This document shows positions 1-6,552 of a stretch of DNA of 7,903 bases, piece by piece. Within the stretch, counting starts at the first letter, position 1. The number at the start of each line of letters is the position of its first letter. This DNA comes from an uncultured Clostridia bacterium (GTDB lineage Bacteria; Bacillota; Clostridia; Oscillospirales; Ruminococcaceae): positions 1-7,903 of the forward strand of contig CAMOFU010000105.1 in the NCBI GenBank assembly GCA_946613705.1, given 5' to 3'. The translations under genes and the position numbers were made by a program. The notes under the pieces are model-generated. The model was not told the DNA's origin, did not search any database, and saw only the letters and a list, made by a program, of their open reading frames with translations.

Positions 1-2204
1 TCAGCAAGATAGTTGAGGACGGCGGAAAGTATTACACCGTGTCGCAGAAATACAAGTATGACGGCACTGCAAAGGCGAAATGGACACAGGTAAGCAACAC
101 CGCACCCTCGCAGTGGAAGTGCGAAATGCAGGTGTTTGATGCCGATGATGAGTTCTTTGCCTGGGAAGATAAAGTCACAGGCTATACCTCGACGGCTGAT
201 GACAAATCTCCGATAAAGACCGCCGGCAGAAGCAATGAACCCGTCATCACAAATGTCAAAGAGGGAGAAAAGGTCGGAGATCTTGAGCTTTCCAAGCTGC
301 TGACAGGCGGTAAGGAAAAGTACAGCAAGGACACCTTCACCTTCAAGGTGACAATGAAAAATGCCGACCGCTCGGCATACACCTTGCTTCCGTTTAATGC
401 AGAAGGTGTGGCGTATTTCGATGTAAAACCCGATGCCAAGGACGAGGACAAGGTCATTATCAAGGGCATTCCCGAAGACTGCACCTATACAGTCGAGGAG
501 GTCGGCATAAACGGCGAAGCAAACGGTCTGAACGGAGAATACACCGTTTCTTCATCGGACGGACTGACGGGAACGATCACGGCTGATGAGCCAAAGACAG
601 CAAAGATCACCAATGATATAACAACGGCAGACCTGTCGCTGTCAAAGGAGATCGTGCTGAAAAAGAATACTCCCGAGGCACCCGGAACATATACGGCGGC
701 CGACAGCAGCGATCCCGATCATACGGAGTGGGCTGATGAGGACTTTGCTTTTGAGGTAGTGTTTGAAAACCTTGCTGCGGGTCAGGAGTATTCATATACG
801 ATCGACGGCAGCACCGATGATTCCTATAAGATCGTCGGCAATGACAAGTCAGCCGAGACAGTCGGGACCGTCACGATCAAGGGCGGTCAGACGGTAGTGT
901 TCAATGATATCCCTGTCGGCACTAAGTATACGGTCACCGAGACAACTGCATTTGAGGATACAGAGGCGATCACATACACAACGGAAAACAATAAGAATAC
1001 CGAGAACGGCAGCTCGACCGAGAAACAGACACTTTCTGCTGATGATACGGTCACATTCACGAACACCAAGCAGATCGACAAGACTCTTATCCCCGAATAT
1101 GTCGAGGTAAAGGTAGATAAGAAATGGTATACTTCTTCAGGTTCAGAGGTCCACTGGATGACCAATGAATCGGGAGCAGCGGTAAAATTCAGATTTGATG
1201 AGAATGAGAACAAGTATGTCGAGGACAATGACAAGGGTGCGTACATTCCGATGGATTCCAACAATAAAATCCTGACGAACTATCCGTCCTTCTTGAAGGT
1301 CTACCTCGGCAGAGCGCTGGCTGTACCGAGAACGGAAACCGAAGGCGGTACGCAGGTAACAAAGTATACTTATCTTGATGTTACTCCCGGCTATACAAGT
1401 GCCAGCCTGAATGTCAAGGGCGGCTGGAGCAATACCTTCACCGATCTGGATAAGTACGGCGAGGTCGTGGAGTACGATCCTGTTTCAACCGAATATGTGA
1501 CGAAAAAGTATCCATACGTTTATTTCGTATCGGAGGTCATTCCGATCGGCTTCAGCAATACCAACGGGGATAATGAGAAGACCAAAATCGGCTCGGAAGA
1601 ATGCTTTGTTGCAACAGGCACAGGTGATGAACTTGAGTTCACGCTGACGAACAAAGAGGACGAGACCTTTGAGCTTTCCGTCAGCAAGCTCGTGACAGGG
1701 AACTTCGGCAGCAAGGCCAGGGACTTCACTTTTGAGATCGAGTTTACAAAGAGTGACGGTGCTGCACTTGTGGGAACAGGCTTTACAATGCAGTTTACAG
1801 ATCTGTATAACACCACCGATGTGAGAAACAGGACCTATACGCTTGAAAACGGCAAGCTGACTGTTGACCTTCCTCACGGCAAGAAGGTAGCATTTCTGAG
1901 TCTGCCGAGCGGGACTAAATACAAGATCACCGAAATAAACGCTGACGATTACACCGTTCACTCGGGTACCTACAGAGGTGTAACACCGCTCAATGTCGAT
2001 GTCTCGACGCTGACAGGCGGCGAGTCACAGCAGGGCACACTTTCCGAAAATACAGCTTATTTGTATATCAACGAGCTGACAGGTGATATCCCGACAGGGA
2101 TAGGTCTTGCAGTCACAGCTACAACAACAGTATTCATTCTTGTTGCAGGCGCAGCTGCTTATCTGCTGATCCGCAGAAGAAAGGAAAAAGCAGAAAACGG
2201 CTGA
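1..2204 (+). CDS. Cna-B-type multidomain surface adhesin, sortase-anchored (5' end missing)
   Basis: A cell-wall-anchored surface protein, probably an adhesin or pilin-like stalk. The frame is open from the window's first full codon at 3, so the true start lies upstream; the GTG at 39 is internal. Counting residues from 39, I see the tail of one domain (to about 75) and four Ig-like domains at about 80-195, 197-345, 353-540 and 543-680. Each carries a Lys on its first strand (K86, K203, K358, K550), a Glu late in the domain (E153 or E154, E301, E499, E632) and an Asn on the last strand (N192, N342, N538, N678). This is the pattern of intramolecular isopeptide bonds in Cna-B/pilin domains. Domains 1, 2 and 4 resemble DUF7601-type repeats. 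The C-terminus has DIPTG (683-687), a hydrophobic helix (about 688-711) and an RRRKEK tail. Function beyond surface display is inferred; the ligand is unknown. No sortase gene is in view. Confidence 0.9.
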   Translation, partial: SKIVEDGGKYYTVSQKYKYDGTAKAKWTQVSNTAPSQWKCEMQVFDADDEFFAWEDKVTGYTSTADDKSPIKTAGRSNEPVITNVKEGEKVGDLELSKLLTGGKEKYSKDTFTFKVTMKNADRSAYTLLPFNAEGVAYFDVKPDAKDEDKVIIKGIPEDCTYTVEEVGINGEANGLNGEYTVSSSDGLTGTITADEPKTAKITNDITTADLSLSKEIVLKKNTPEAPGTYTAADSSDPDHTEWADEDFAFEVVFENLAAGQEYSYTIDGSTDDSYKIVGNDKSAETVGTVTIKGGQTVVFNDIPVGTKYTVTETTAFEDTEAITYTTENNKNTENGSSTEKQTLSADDTVTFTNTKQIDKTLIPEYVEVKVDKKWYTSSGSEVHWMTNESGAAVKFRFDENENKYVEDNDKGAYIPMDSNNKILTNYPSFLKVYLGRALAVPRTETEGGTQVTKYTYLDVTPGYTSASLNVKGGWSNTFTDLDKYGEVVEYDPVSTEYVTKKYPYVYFVSEVIPIGFSNTNGDNEKTKIGSEECFVATGTGDELEFTLTNKEDETFELSVSKLVTGNFGSKARDFTFEIEFTKSDGAALVGTGFTMQFTDLYNTTDVRNRTYTLENGKLTVDLPHGKKVAFLSLPSGTKYKITEINADDYTVHSGTYRGVTPLNVDVSTLTGGESQQGTLSENTAYLYINELTGDIPTGIGLAVTATTTVFILVAGAAAYLLIRRRKEKAENG
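2085..2192 (+). other. Cell-wall sorting signal (DIPTG, membrane helix, basic tail)
   Basis: The last part of the adhesin encodes the motif DIPTG, a hydrophobic stretch of about 24 residues and the basic run RRRKEK. The layout is that of a sortase substrate, but the motif is not LPXTG. It resembles the EVPTG and QVPTG motifs of streptococcal T3-type pilins, which are handled by a dedicated pilus sortase. The choice of sortase here is inference. Confidence 0.75.
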
Positions 2205-2210
2205 CCGACC

Positions 2211-2246
2211 CGATGCGTGCAACGCGTGCGATGCGTGCGATGCGTG
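2211..2246. repeat. 9-bp tandem repeat, four copies
   Basis: Four adjacent units of CGATGCGTG start six bases after the adhesin stop codon. Units 1, 3 and 4 are identical, and unit 2 (2220-2228, CAACGCGTG) differs at two bases. The tract is G+C-rich next to a strongly A-rich stretch. It lies outside any supported gene. Confidence 0.85.
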
Positions 2247-2280
2247 TACAGCACAAAGAGCACCTGCGGTCGATAGGATA

Positions 2281-2355
2281 AAAATAATAATAAAAATAAA
2301 AATAAAAAAAGAACTGACTTCGCTATTCACAATTCAAGCGAAGTCAGTTTTATTT
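2281..2355. terminator. Bidirectional intrinsic terminator between convergent genes
   Basis: A perfect 13-bp stem (2312-2324 with 2337-2349) encloses a 12-base loop. On the plus strand it is followed by a T-rich run (2347-2355), which suits termination of the adhesin transcript. On the minus strand the A-rich tract 2281-2310 becomes a long U-rich run, which suits termination of the prepilin transcript coming the other way. Both genes converge on it, so one hairpin probably serves both. Confidence 0.88.
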
Positions 2356-2375
2356 TGAGCTGATGGCGCTGAAGC

Positions 2376-2969
2376 TCAATAACCGGGCGACGGTGACGGC
2401 CAGAGCCTGTAGGAGGGACCGTTGCCCCACTGCCCCCACGAATCGCCTGCCCACACCTCAACGCTGCCGTTTTTGCCCGAGACAAGTCTGTGTCCTATCA
2501 GCCAGCGGTCGGTCGTTTTGCCTTCATAGATAACGCTCCTCATGGGAATGACGTAATCCTTTGTGCCGCCCGTGATGGAATCAAGATGCCTGTTGAGCTC
2601 GTCTACGAACGGCTTGTACTCGGTCTGGCCGGGTGTAAAATACTTACCGCTGCAGCTGCTCTTGGCGTGCTTATTGCCGTCCATTTTGCATACGACGCGG
2701 AACTTGTAGCTGTCCCCGCCGACTGTTACATTGTGGTCTGCCTTACTTCCCGTAGGCCAATAGAAGGACTGGTAGCTGCTCATATCCTCTGCGAAAACAA
2801 GCTCCACCATTTCGCCTATCCTCTTGGCGGAGGTGGTATCTGCTTTGCGGTTGGCCTTCCGAACATACTCCATGATGCTCGGCACGAGTATCGCCGCAAG
2901 GATACCGATGATAGCTATAACAACTATCAGCTCAACGAGCGTAAAGCCCCTGCGCATTTTACCTTTCAT
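2376..2969 (-). CDS. Type IV prepilin-like protein (N-terminal cleavage/methylation signal)
   Basis: A 197-residue pilin or pseudopilin precursor, expected to be cleaved and N-methylated by a prepilin peptidase and built into a type IV pilus or secretion-like fibre. The class III signal is textbook: leader MKGKMRRG, then FTLVE with Glu at mature position 5, then an unbroken hydrophobic helix (about residues 9-30). The globular part has only two cysteines (C94, C106), which could form a disulfide, and ends in an aromatic, Gly/Pro/Ser-rich tail. I chose the ATG at 2969, which has GAAAGGG ten bases upstream; a TTG three codons earlier leaves no room for a ribosome site. It has its own promoter, and no assembly ATPase, platform protein or peptidase gene is in the window. 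Whether it is a major pilin, a minor pilin or a pseudopilin cannot be told from the sequence. Confidence 0.9.
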   Translation of the reverse strand: MKGKMRRGFTLVELIVVIAIIGILAAILVPSIMEYVRKANRKADTTSAKRIGEMVELVFAEDMSSYQSFYWPTGSKADHNVTVGGDSYKFRVVCKMDGNKHAKSSCSGKYFTPGQTEYKPFVDELNRHLDSITGGTKDYVIPMRSVIYEGKTTDRWLIGHRLVSGKNGSVEVWAGDSWGQWGNGPSYRLWPSPSPGY

Positions 2970-2979
2970 CAAGATCAAT

Positions 2980-2986
2980 CCCTTTC
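2980..2986 (-). promoter_or_regulatory. Ribosome binding site that decides the prepilin start
   Basis: On the minus strand GAAAGGG lies ten bases before the ATG at 2969. An in-frame TTG at 2978 would sit one base from it, so the ATG is the better start. Confidence 0.6.
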
Positions 2987-3020
2987 ATAATTCACGATCC
3001 ATGTTTCATTACAGCATACT

Positions 3021-3038
3021 TATCTTTATCTTTATCTT
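3021..3038 (-). repeat. Hexanucleotide repeat in the prepilin 5' leader
   Basis: Three exact copies of TATCTT on the plus strand read AAGATA in the predicted prepilin transcript. They begin about five bases after the predicted transcription start (near 3043). The leader would therefore open with a purine-rich, unstructured run. Confidence 0.7.
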
Positions 3039-3049
3039 TACTCATAATA

Positions 3050-3078
3050 ATAATATCATATTTGTAAAGAAATGTCAA
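3050..3078 (-). promoter_or_regulatory. Sigma-A promoter of the prepilin gene
   Basis: On the minus strand a perfect -35 box TTGACA (3078-3073) is followed by exactly 17 bases and a -10 box TATTAT (3055-3050), which matches the consensus at five of six positions. The start point would be near 3043, giving a leader of about 75 bases before the ATG at 2969. This is the best-matching promoter in the window. Confidence 0.85.
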
Positions 3079-3104
3079 CATTTCCGATTCATTTTTGACA
3101 TTTC
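3069..3104. promoter_or_regulatory. Inverted repeat over the prepilin -35 box, possible operator
   Basis: The arms GAAATGTCAA (3069-3078) and TTGACATTTC (3095-3104) are perfect inverted 10-mers, 16 bases apart. The proximal arm contains the -35 hexamer. Their centres are 26 bases apart, about two and a half helical turns, so a dimer of dimers or a looping regulator is possible. No regulator gene is nearby, so the binding protein is unknown. The two TTGACA copies could also simply be a used and an unused -35 element. Confidence 0.5.
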
Positions 3105-3166
3105 ACACAAAGCAAAGCTGTAGTAATGTATCATATCAAACAAATCAATTGTTAGATAAATTAATC

Positions 3167-3200
3167 AAGGCCCACTGTCCGCAACGGGGCAGCAGGCCTT
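3167..3200 (-). terminator. Probable terminator after the paaK-like gene
   Basis: A hairpin reading AAGGCC and GGCCTT at its base (3195-3200 with 3167-3172) continues inward through wobble pairs and a CTG/CAG block to a small loop, with one mismatch. It starts ten bases after the paaK stop. The trailing minus-strand sequence is T-rich but broken, so termination may be incomplete. Confidence 0.5.
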
Positions 3201-3209
3201 TCAAAGGGG

Positions 3210-4442
3210 TCAATATCTGTTATCAAAAACTCTTGTAGACTTTTTCTCGGATCGCGGCAGCTCGCCGATCGCAACAGGCTTAACTATAACGGTAATGCCG
3301 ATCTTGGCCTTGAACGCAGCGCCGATCCGCTGCTCCATCTGCTCCTTGTCGGTACCGTTCTCCACCTCGACGAACAGAGTGCAGATATCCTTGCCGTAGA
3401 GGTGGTCGATCATGAACTGATACTCGCTCGAAGCACCGTCCACGGTAGTGAGCATCTCTTCGATCTGGCTGGGGAAGATATTCACGCCCTTGACCTTGAC
3501 CATGTCATCGGTCCTGCCGAGGATCGTGTCTATGCGGGGATACTTTGAACCGCAGGGACACTCCCCCGGGATAACGCGGGTAAGGTCGTGGGTGCGGTAG
3601 CGGATAAGCGGTGCGCCCTGCTTTTTCAGCGTGGTGATGACCAGCTCGCCCACCTGACCGTCGGGCACAAGCTCGCCCGTCTTCGGGTCAACGACCTCAA
3701 AGTAGATGAAGTCGTCCCACATATGCATACCGCACTCGTGCTCGCAGCTGATGCCGATCCCGGGACCGTATACCTCTGTCAGCCCGTAGATATCGAACAG
3801 CTGCACGCCCAGCTCATCGGCGATACGCTTTCTCATTTTTTCGCCCCAGCGCTCCGAACCGATAACTCCCCGCCTGAGCTTTATCTGATCCTTGATGCCG
3901 CGCTTTGCTATCTCCTCAGCGAGCAGCAGCGCATAGCTCGAGGTGGCGCACAGCACGGTAGACTGCATATCCACCATCATTCTCAGCTGCTTATCGGTAT
4001 TTCCCGGACCCATCGGTATCGTCATCGCGCCCAGCCGCTCGGCACCGAGCTGGAAGCCGATGCCCGCTGTCCACAGCCCATACCCGGGGGTGATATGTAT
4101 GCGGTCGAGGTCGGTGACGCCCGCCATTTTATAGCAGCGTGCGAACATCTCTGCCCAGTCCTCAACGTCCTGCCTGGTATAAGGGATAATAACGGGAGTT
4201 CCCGTTGTTCCAGAGGAGGAATGGATACGCACTATCTCCTCATCGGGTACTGCCTGAAGCCCGAGGGGATAAGCCTCTCTCAGATCGCCCTTCCAGGTGA
4301 ACGGCAACTTCTCGAAATCCTCCTGGCTCTTGATACTGTCAACGTCTATACCTGCAAGCTTCCTTCCGTAAAAGCAGTCCTGCGAGGTAAGCTTTTTCAG
4401 CTGTGCCTTGATAAGCTCAAACTGGCTCTCTTTCATCTTCAT
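3210..4442 (-). CDS. paaK: Phenylacetate-CoA ligase-like adenylating enzyme
   Basis: A 410-residue member of the PaaK branch of acyl-adenylate-forming enzymes, which activates an aryl-acetate with ATP and then CoA in the cytoplasm. Visible motifs are the phosphate-binding loop SSSGTTGTP (75-83), YGLTEVYGPG (219-228), RYRTHD (281-286), the CPCG stretch before the hinge (295-298), GRTDDMVKVKGVNIFP (309-324) and ELPRSEKKSTR (394-404), where K401 aligns with the usual C-terminal catalytic lysine. It is slightly shorter than typical PaaK (about 430) because the N-terminal segment is reduced. AAAGGAG eight bases before the ATG fixes the start. It lies 42 bases after ybaK as the probable last operon gene. 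In many anaerobes homologues sit beside indolepyruvate:ferredoxin oxidoreductase and serve aromatic amino acid metabolism, but no such partner is here, so the substrate is inferred. Confidence 0.9.
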   Translation of the reverse strand: MKMKESQFELIKAQLKKLTSQDCFYGRKLAGIDVDSIKSQEDFEKLPFTWKGDLREAYPLGLQAVPDEEIVRIHSSSGTTGTPVIIPYTRQDVEDWAEMFARCYKMAGVTDLDRIHITPGYGLWTAGIGFQLGAERLGAMTIPMGPGNTDKQLRMMVDMQSTVLCATSSYALLLAEEIAKRGIKDQIKLRRGVIGSERWGEKMRKRIADELGVQLFDIYGLTEVYGPGIGISCEHECGMHMWDDFIYFEVVDPKTGELVPDGQVGELVITTLKKQGAPLIRYRTHDLTRVIPGECPCGSKYPRIDTILGRTDDMVKVKGVNIFPSQIEEMLTTVDGASSEYQFMIDHLYGKDICTLFVEVENGTDKEQMEQRIGAAFKAKIGITVIVKPVAIGELPRSEKKSTRVFDNRY

Positions 4443-4450
4443 AGGTAGTT

Positions 4451-4457
4451 CTCCTTT
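4451..4457 (-). promoter_or_regulatory. Strong ribosome binding site of the paaK-like gene
   Basis: Minus-strand AAAGGAG is eight bases from the ATG at 4442. It is the best Shine-Dalgarno site in this gene cluster, consistent with a gene translated independently of the one before it. Confidence 0.8.
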
Positions 4458-4484
4458 GATTATTGATCTCAGACCGCAGAGCGT

Positions 4485-4964
4485 TCACTTTGCTATGTCT
4501 GCCGACTCTGTTTTCACGAGACGGCGCAGATCGCCGAGCCGCAGCTCTATCTGTAAGCCGACTCTTCCGCCGCTGCAGAAAACAGTCTCCTGCTCCTCGG
4601 CGGTAAGGTGTATAAACGTGCGGAACTGCTTCTTCATACCGATCGGTGAACAGCCGCCGTGGACGTATCCCGTAAGCGGCAGCAGCTCCTTTGCCTTTAT
4701 CATCTCTATTGATTTCTCACCTGCGGCGCGGGCGGCTTTTTTCAGATCAAGCTCCATAGCCACAGGCACCATGAACACATAATGCTGACCCGACCGCGGC
4801 GACACGGTAACAAGCGTCTTGTAGACCCTTGCCTTGTCCTGACCCATTATCTCGGCGATCTCCTCACCCGAGCGCTCGGCGGGCAGTTCGTGGGCATACT
4901 CCCTGAACTCTATCTTCTCACGCGCCAGTGCGCGGACGGCATTTGTTCTCTCGGCAGCTCTCAT
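4485..4964 (-). CDS. ybaK: Cys-tRNA(Pro)/Cys-tRNA(Cys) deacylase, YbaK/EbsC family
   Basis: A 159-residue trans-editing enzyme, the family's usual length. YbaK proteins remove cysteine wrongly loaded on tRNA-Pro by prolyl-tRNA synthetase, acting in the cytoplasm. Visible hallmarks are KTLVT (49-53), whose lysine corresponds to the essential lysine of the family, the loop GYVHGGCSPIGMKKQ (99-113) and the C-terminal SGGRVGLQIEL (131-141). The start ATG follows the upstream gene's stop by 12 bases, with AAGG about ten bases upstream, so it is co-transcribed. Its place in an operon headed by a FemX-type enzyme, which also consumes aminoacyl-tRNA, is suggestive. Exact amino acid specificity within the YbaK/ProX superfamily cannot be read from the sequence with certainty. 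Confidence 0.92.
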   Translation of the reverse strand: MRAAERTNAVRALAREKIEFREYAHELPAERSGEEIAEIMGQDKARVYKTLVTVSPRSGQHYVFMVPVAMELDLKKAARAAGEKSIEMIKAKELLPLTGYVHGGCSPIGMKKQFRTFIHLTAEEQETVFCSGGRVGLQIELRLGDLRRLVKTESADIAK

Positions 4965-4976
4965 AGCTCTGCCGCC

Positions 4977-6110
4977 TTACTTTACATTCGTCGGCATACC
5001 GTTCACCGACACCTCGGGATCGTCGAGGGCTATCACAAGGCAGCGCCGACCGTCGATGTTCTCACACCTCACCTTGTCCTGAGCGTCGCGCCCGATGTTG
5101 ACCGTTATCGACGAGGTGGAAAGCACCGTCTTGCGCTCGATAAGATTAACTGCGGTCAGCGGCTTTTCGCCCATAGCGCTCTCGAACACCTTCGGCAGAT
5201 GCTCCAGCTTTTCCTGACTTACACCCGACTGCCACAGGATATTTGAAAGCTCCTGCCTGCCGATCGTTGCGGGCTCTGTCTCGTGGGCGGACTTGTCTAC
5301 CAGCTCGCCTATCTTGTCGTTGACGGTGGTTATCAGATCGTAATCCAGCTCATCGCCGACTACATTGTTAAGTATCGCGTGGAACGTTTCCTTCTCGGTC
5401 TTGCAGCTCATAACGAACTCGCAGCCCAGCAGGTCGTTCACGACCGAGGTGTTGGGCTTGTTGGCATTCTTTGAGTAGACCAGCACACCGTTGATATCGG
5501 GCTGCCTGTCGGAGAACAGCGGGAACAGGAACCCGTCCGAGGGCATCTCCACGATGCGGTCGGCGGTGGTCTTCTTGACTATCGAATTAGTCTCGTCCGA
5601 AAAGATCAGTCCGTCATACCTCAGCTCCACGGGGCAGACCGCAGTGATGATGAAGTTATAGTCGATCTCGCTCTCGGCATCATCTGTCAGCTCGTCGTTC
5701 TTCGTCTTGTTGAGCACGCTGTAGGTGCAGTGAGCCGAGAACACCGCATAGGTGGAAACATACTGCATCCTCTCTGTTATCGCGGCAAGGAACTCGTCCA
5801 CCTTTTCCTCATCGGTGAGCCTGCTCTTCATCAGCTCATACATAAACGGCTGCATTCCGCCCTCAAGATAAGCGTCCTTCGGGAAGGCATACTCCTTGAG
5901 GTTCTTTCCGTAGGTGCCCGAGAGAGCCTTTTTGAGTATCGCCATGATAAGCTCGCTCTCGTCCTGCGGAAGCGCTGCGAACAGATCGTTCGACTTATAC
6001 TTTATGTTCTTCTCGGCATCGACGAACGCCTGCACCACCTGCCCGATAGTGAAGAACCCGCACTGCTCGGAAAAATTCTTTTTTATCTCATTGATCTCTT
6101 TTTTATTCAT
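4977..6110 (-). CDS. DUF4317-like protein of unknown function
   Basis: A 377-residue soluble protein with no signal peptide or membrane segment. It resembles the DUF4317 family as I remember it from Clostridia: the start MNKKEINEIKKNF, the segment KKALSGTYGKNL near residue 60-75, an ICPVEL-like stretch (here AVCPVELRY), the GFLFPLFSDR motif near the middle, KETFHAILNNVVGDE, and a C-terminal end with VSVNG. The family has no known activity, so I assign none. Its ATG overlaps the stop of the GNAT gene by eight bases (ATGAATAA) and has only a weak GAGAG site, so translation is probably coupled. ybaK follows after 12 bases. Acidic residues dominate many loops. Family membership is recalled from sequence pattern, not searched. 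Confidence 0.75.
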   Translation of the reverse strand: MNKKEINEIKKNFSEQCGFFTIGQVVQAFVDAEKNIKYKSNDLFAALPQDESELIMAILKKALSGTYGKNLKEYAFPKDAYLEGGMQPFMYELMKSRLTDEEKVDEFLAAITERMQYVSTYAVFSAHCTYSVLNKTKNDELTDDAESEIDYNFIITAVCPVELRYDGLIFSDETNSIVKKTTADRIVEMPSDGFLFPLFSDRQPDINGVLVYSKNANKPNTSVVNDLLGCEFVMSCKTEKETFHAILNNVVGDELDYDLITTVNDKIGELVDKSAHETEPATIGRQELSNILWQSGVSQEKLEHLPKVFESAMGEKPLTAVNLIERKTVLSTSSITVNIGRDAQDKVRCENIDGRRCLVIALDDPEVSVNGMPTNVK

Positions 6111-6552
6111 GATTATTTATTCTCTCAGCCCCTCCGAGCCGTTTTGTCATAGTTATGTGAGGGCAGTGCTCGTCGAGATACTCCTCGCCCTCGGCGATAT
6201 AACCCAGCTTCTCATAGAAGCCCTCTGCCTGAAGCTGAGCCGAGAGCCTGATGAGCTCTGCACCCTCCTGTGCTGCCTTTTCCTCAAGTGCGGCCATTAC
6301 AAAGGCACCGAGCCCCCTGCCGCGGAAGCTCTTCCTTACCGCGACCCGCCCGATGTGCCAGCCGCTCCTGCCCCTGAAGAGCCGCCCTGCCGCCGAAGCC
6401 TCCCCGTCTGTATACACCACAGCGTGGAACGCCGTCTCGTCTATCCTGTCAAATTCATTGGCAAAGCCCTGCTCATTGACAAAGACCTCCTGCCTGATCT
6501 CACGAGCCTCGGGAGCATTTTCCAGCCCTGTAACGATCCTTACCTCATTCAT
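6103..6552 (-). CDS. GNAT family N-acetyltransferase, ElaA/YjcF-like
   Basis: A 149-residue acetyl-CoA-dependent acyltransferase with a single GNAT domain filling the whole protein. The acetyl-CoA pyrophosphate-binding motif is RVAVRKSFRGRGLG (69-82). The N-terminal IRQEVFVNEQG (19-29) and H43 in AFHAVV, together with LSAQLQAEGFYEKLGY (103-118) and the closing EYLDEHCPHITMTKRL, match the ElaA/YjcF branch. Its ATG shares one base with the stop of the femX-like gene (TGATG), and its own stop overlaps the next start by eight bases, so it is embedded in the operon. The substrate of this branch is not established. A small-molecule or peptidyl amine linked to the cell wall is possible from context only. 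Confidence 0.9.
   Translation of the reverse strand: MNEVRIVTGLENAPEAREIRQEVFVNEQGFANEFDRIDETAFHAVVYTDGEASAAGRLFRGRSGWHIGRVAVRKSFRGRGLGAFVMAALEEKAAQEGAELIRLSAQLQAEGFYEKLGYIAEGEEYLDEHCPHITMTKRLGGAERINNHE

Noticed and set aside
2025..2330. Minus-strand frame with His-Ala-Ser repeats, which could suggest a repeat protein
   Set aside because: The repeats are only the translation of the 9-bp tandem repeat, and the rest runs against the adhesin gene.
2490..2990. Plus-strand open frame of 166 codons opposite the prepilin
   Set aside because: The minus strand encodes a classic prepilin signal with promoter and ribosome site; the plus frame has neither.
2988..3000. Match of TAATTCACGATCC with TAATTCACGGTCC at 7836-7848, suggesting a dispersed element
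   Set aside because: Only 12 of 13 bases match and the similarity does not extend; two copies in A+T-rich spacers are too little to call a repeat family.
3095..3134. Possible plus-strand promoter beginning with TTGACA at 3095
   Set aside because: No -10 box lies at 16-18 bases, and there is no plus-strand gene downstream to drive.
3588..4448. Plus-strand open frame of 286 codons opposite the paaK-like gene
   Set aside because: It lies fully against a well-supported gene with intact motifs, shows no recognisable domain, and is the kind of antisense frame that G+C-rich codons produce.
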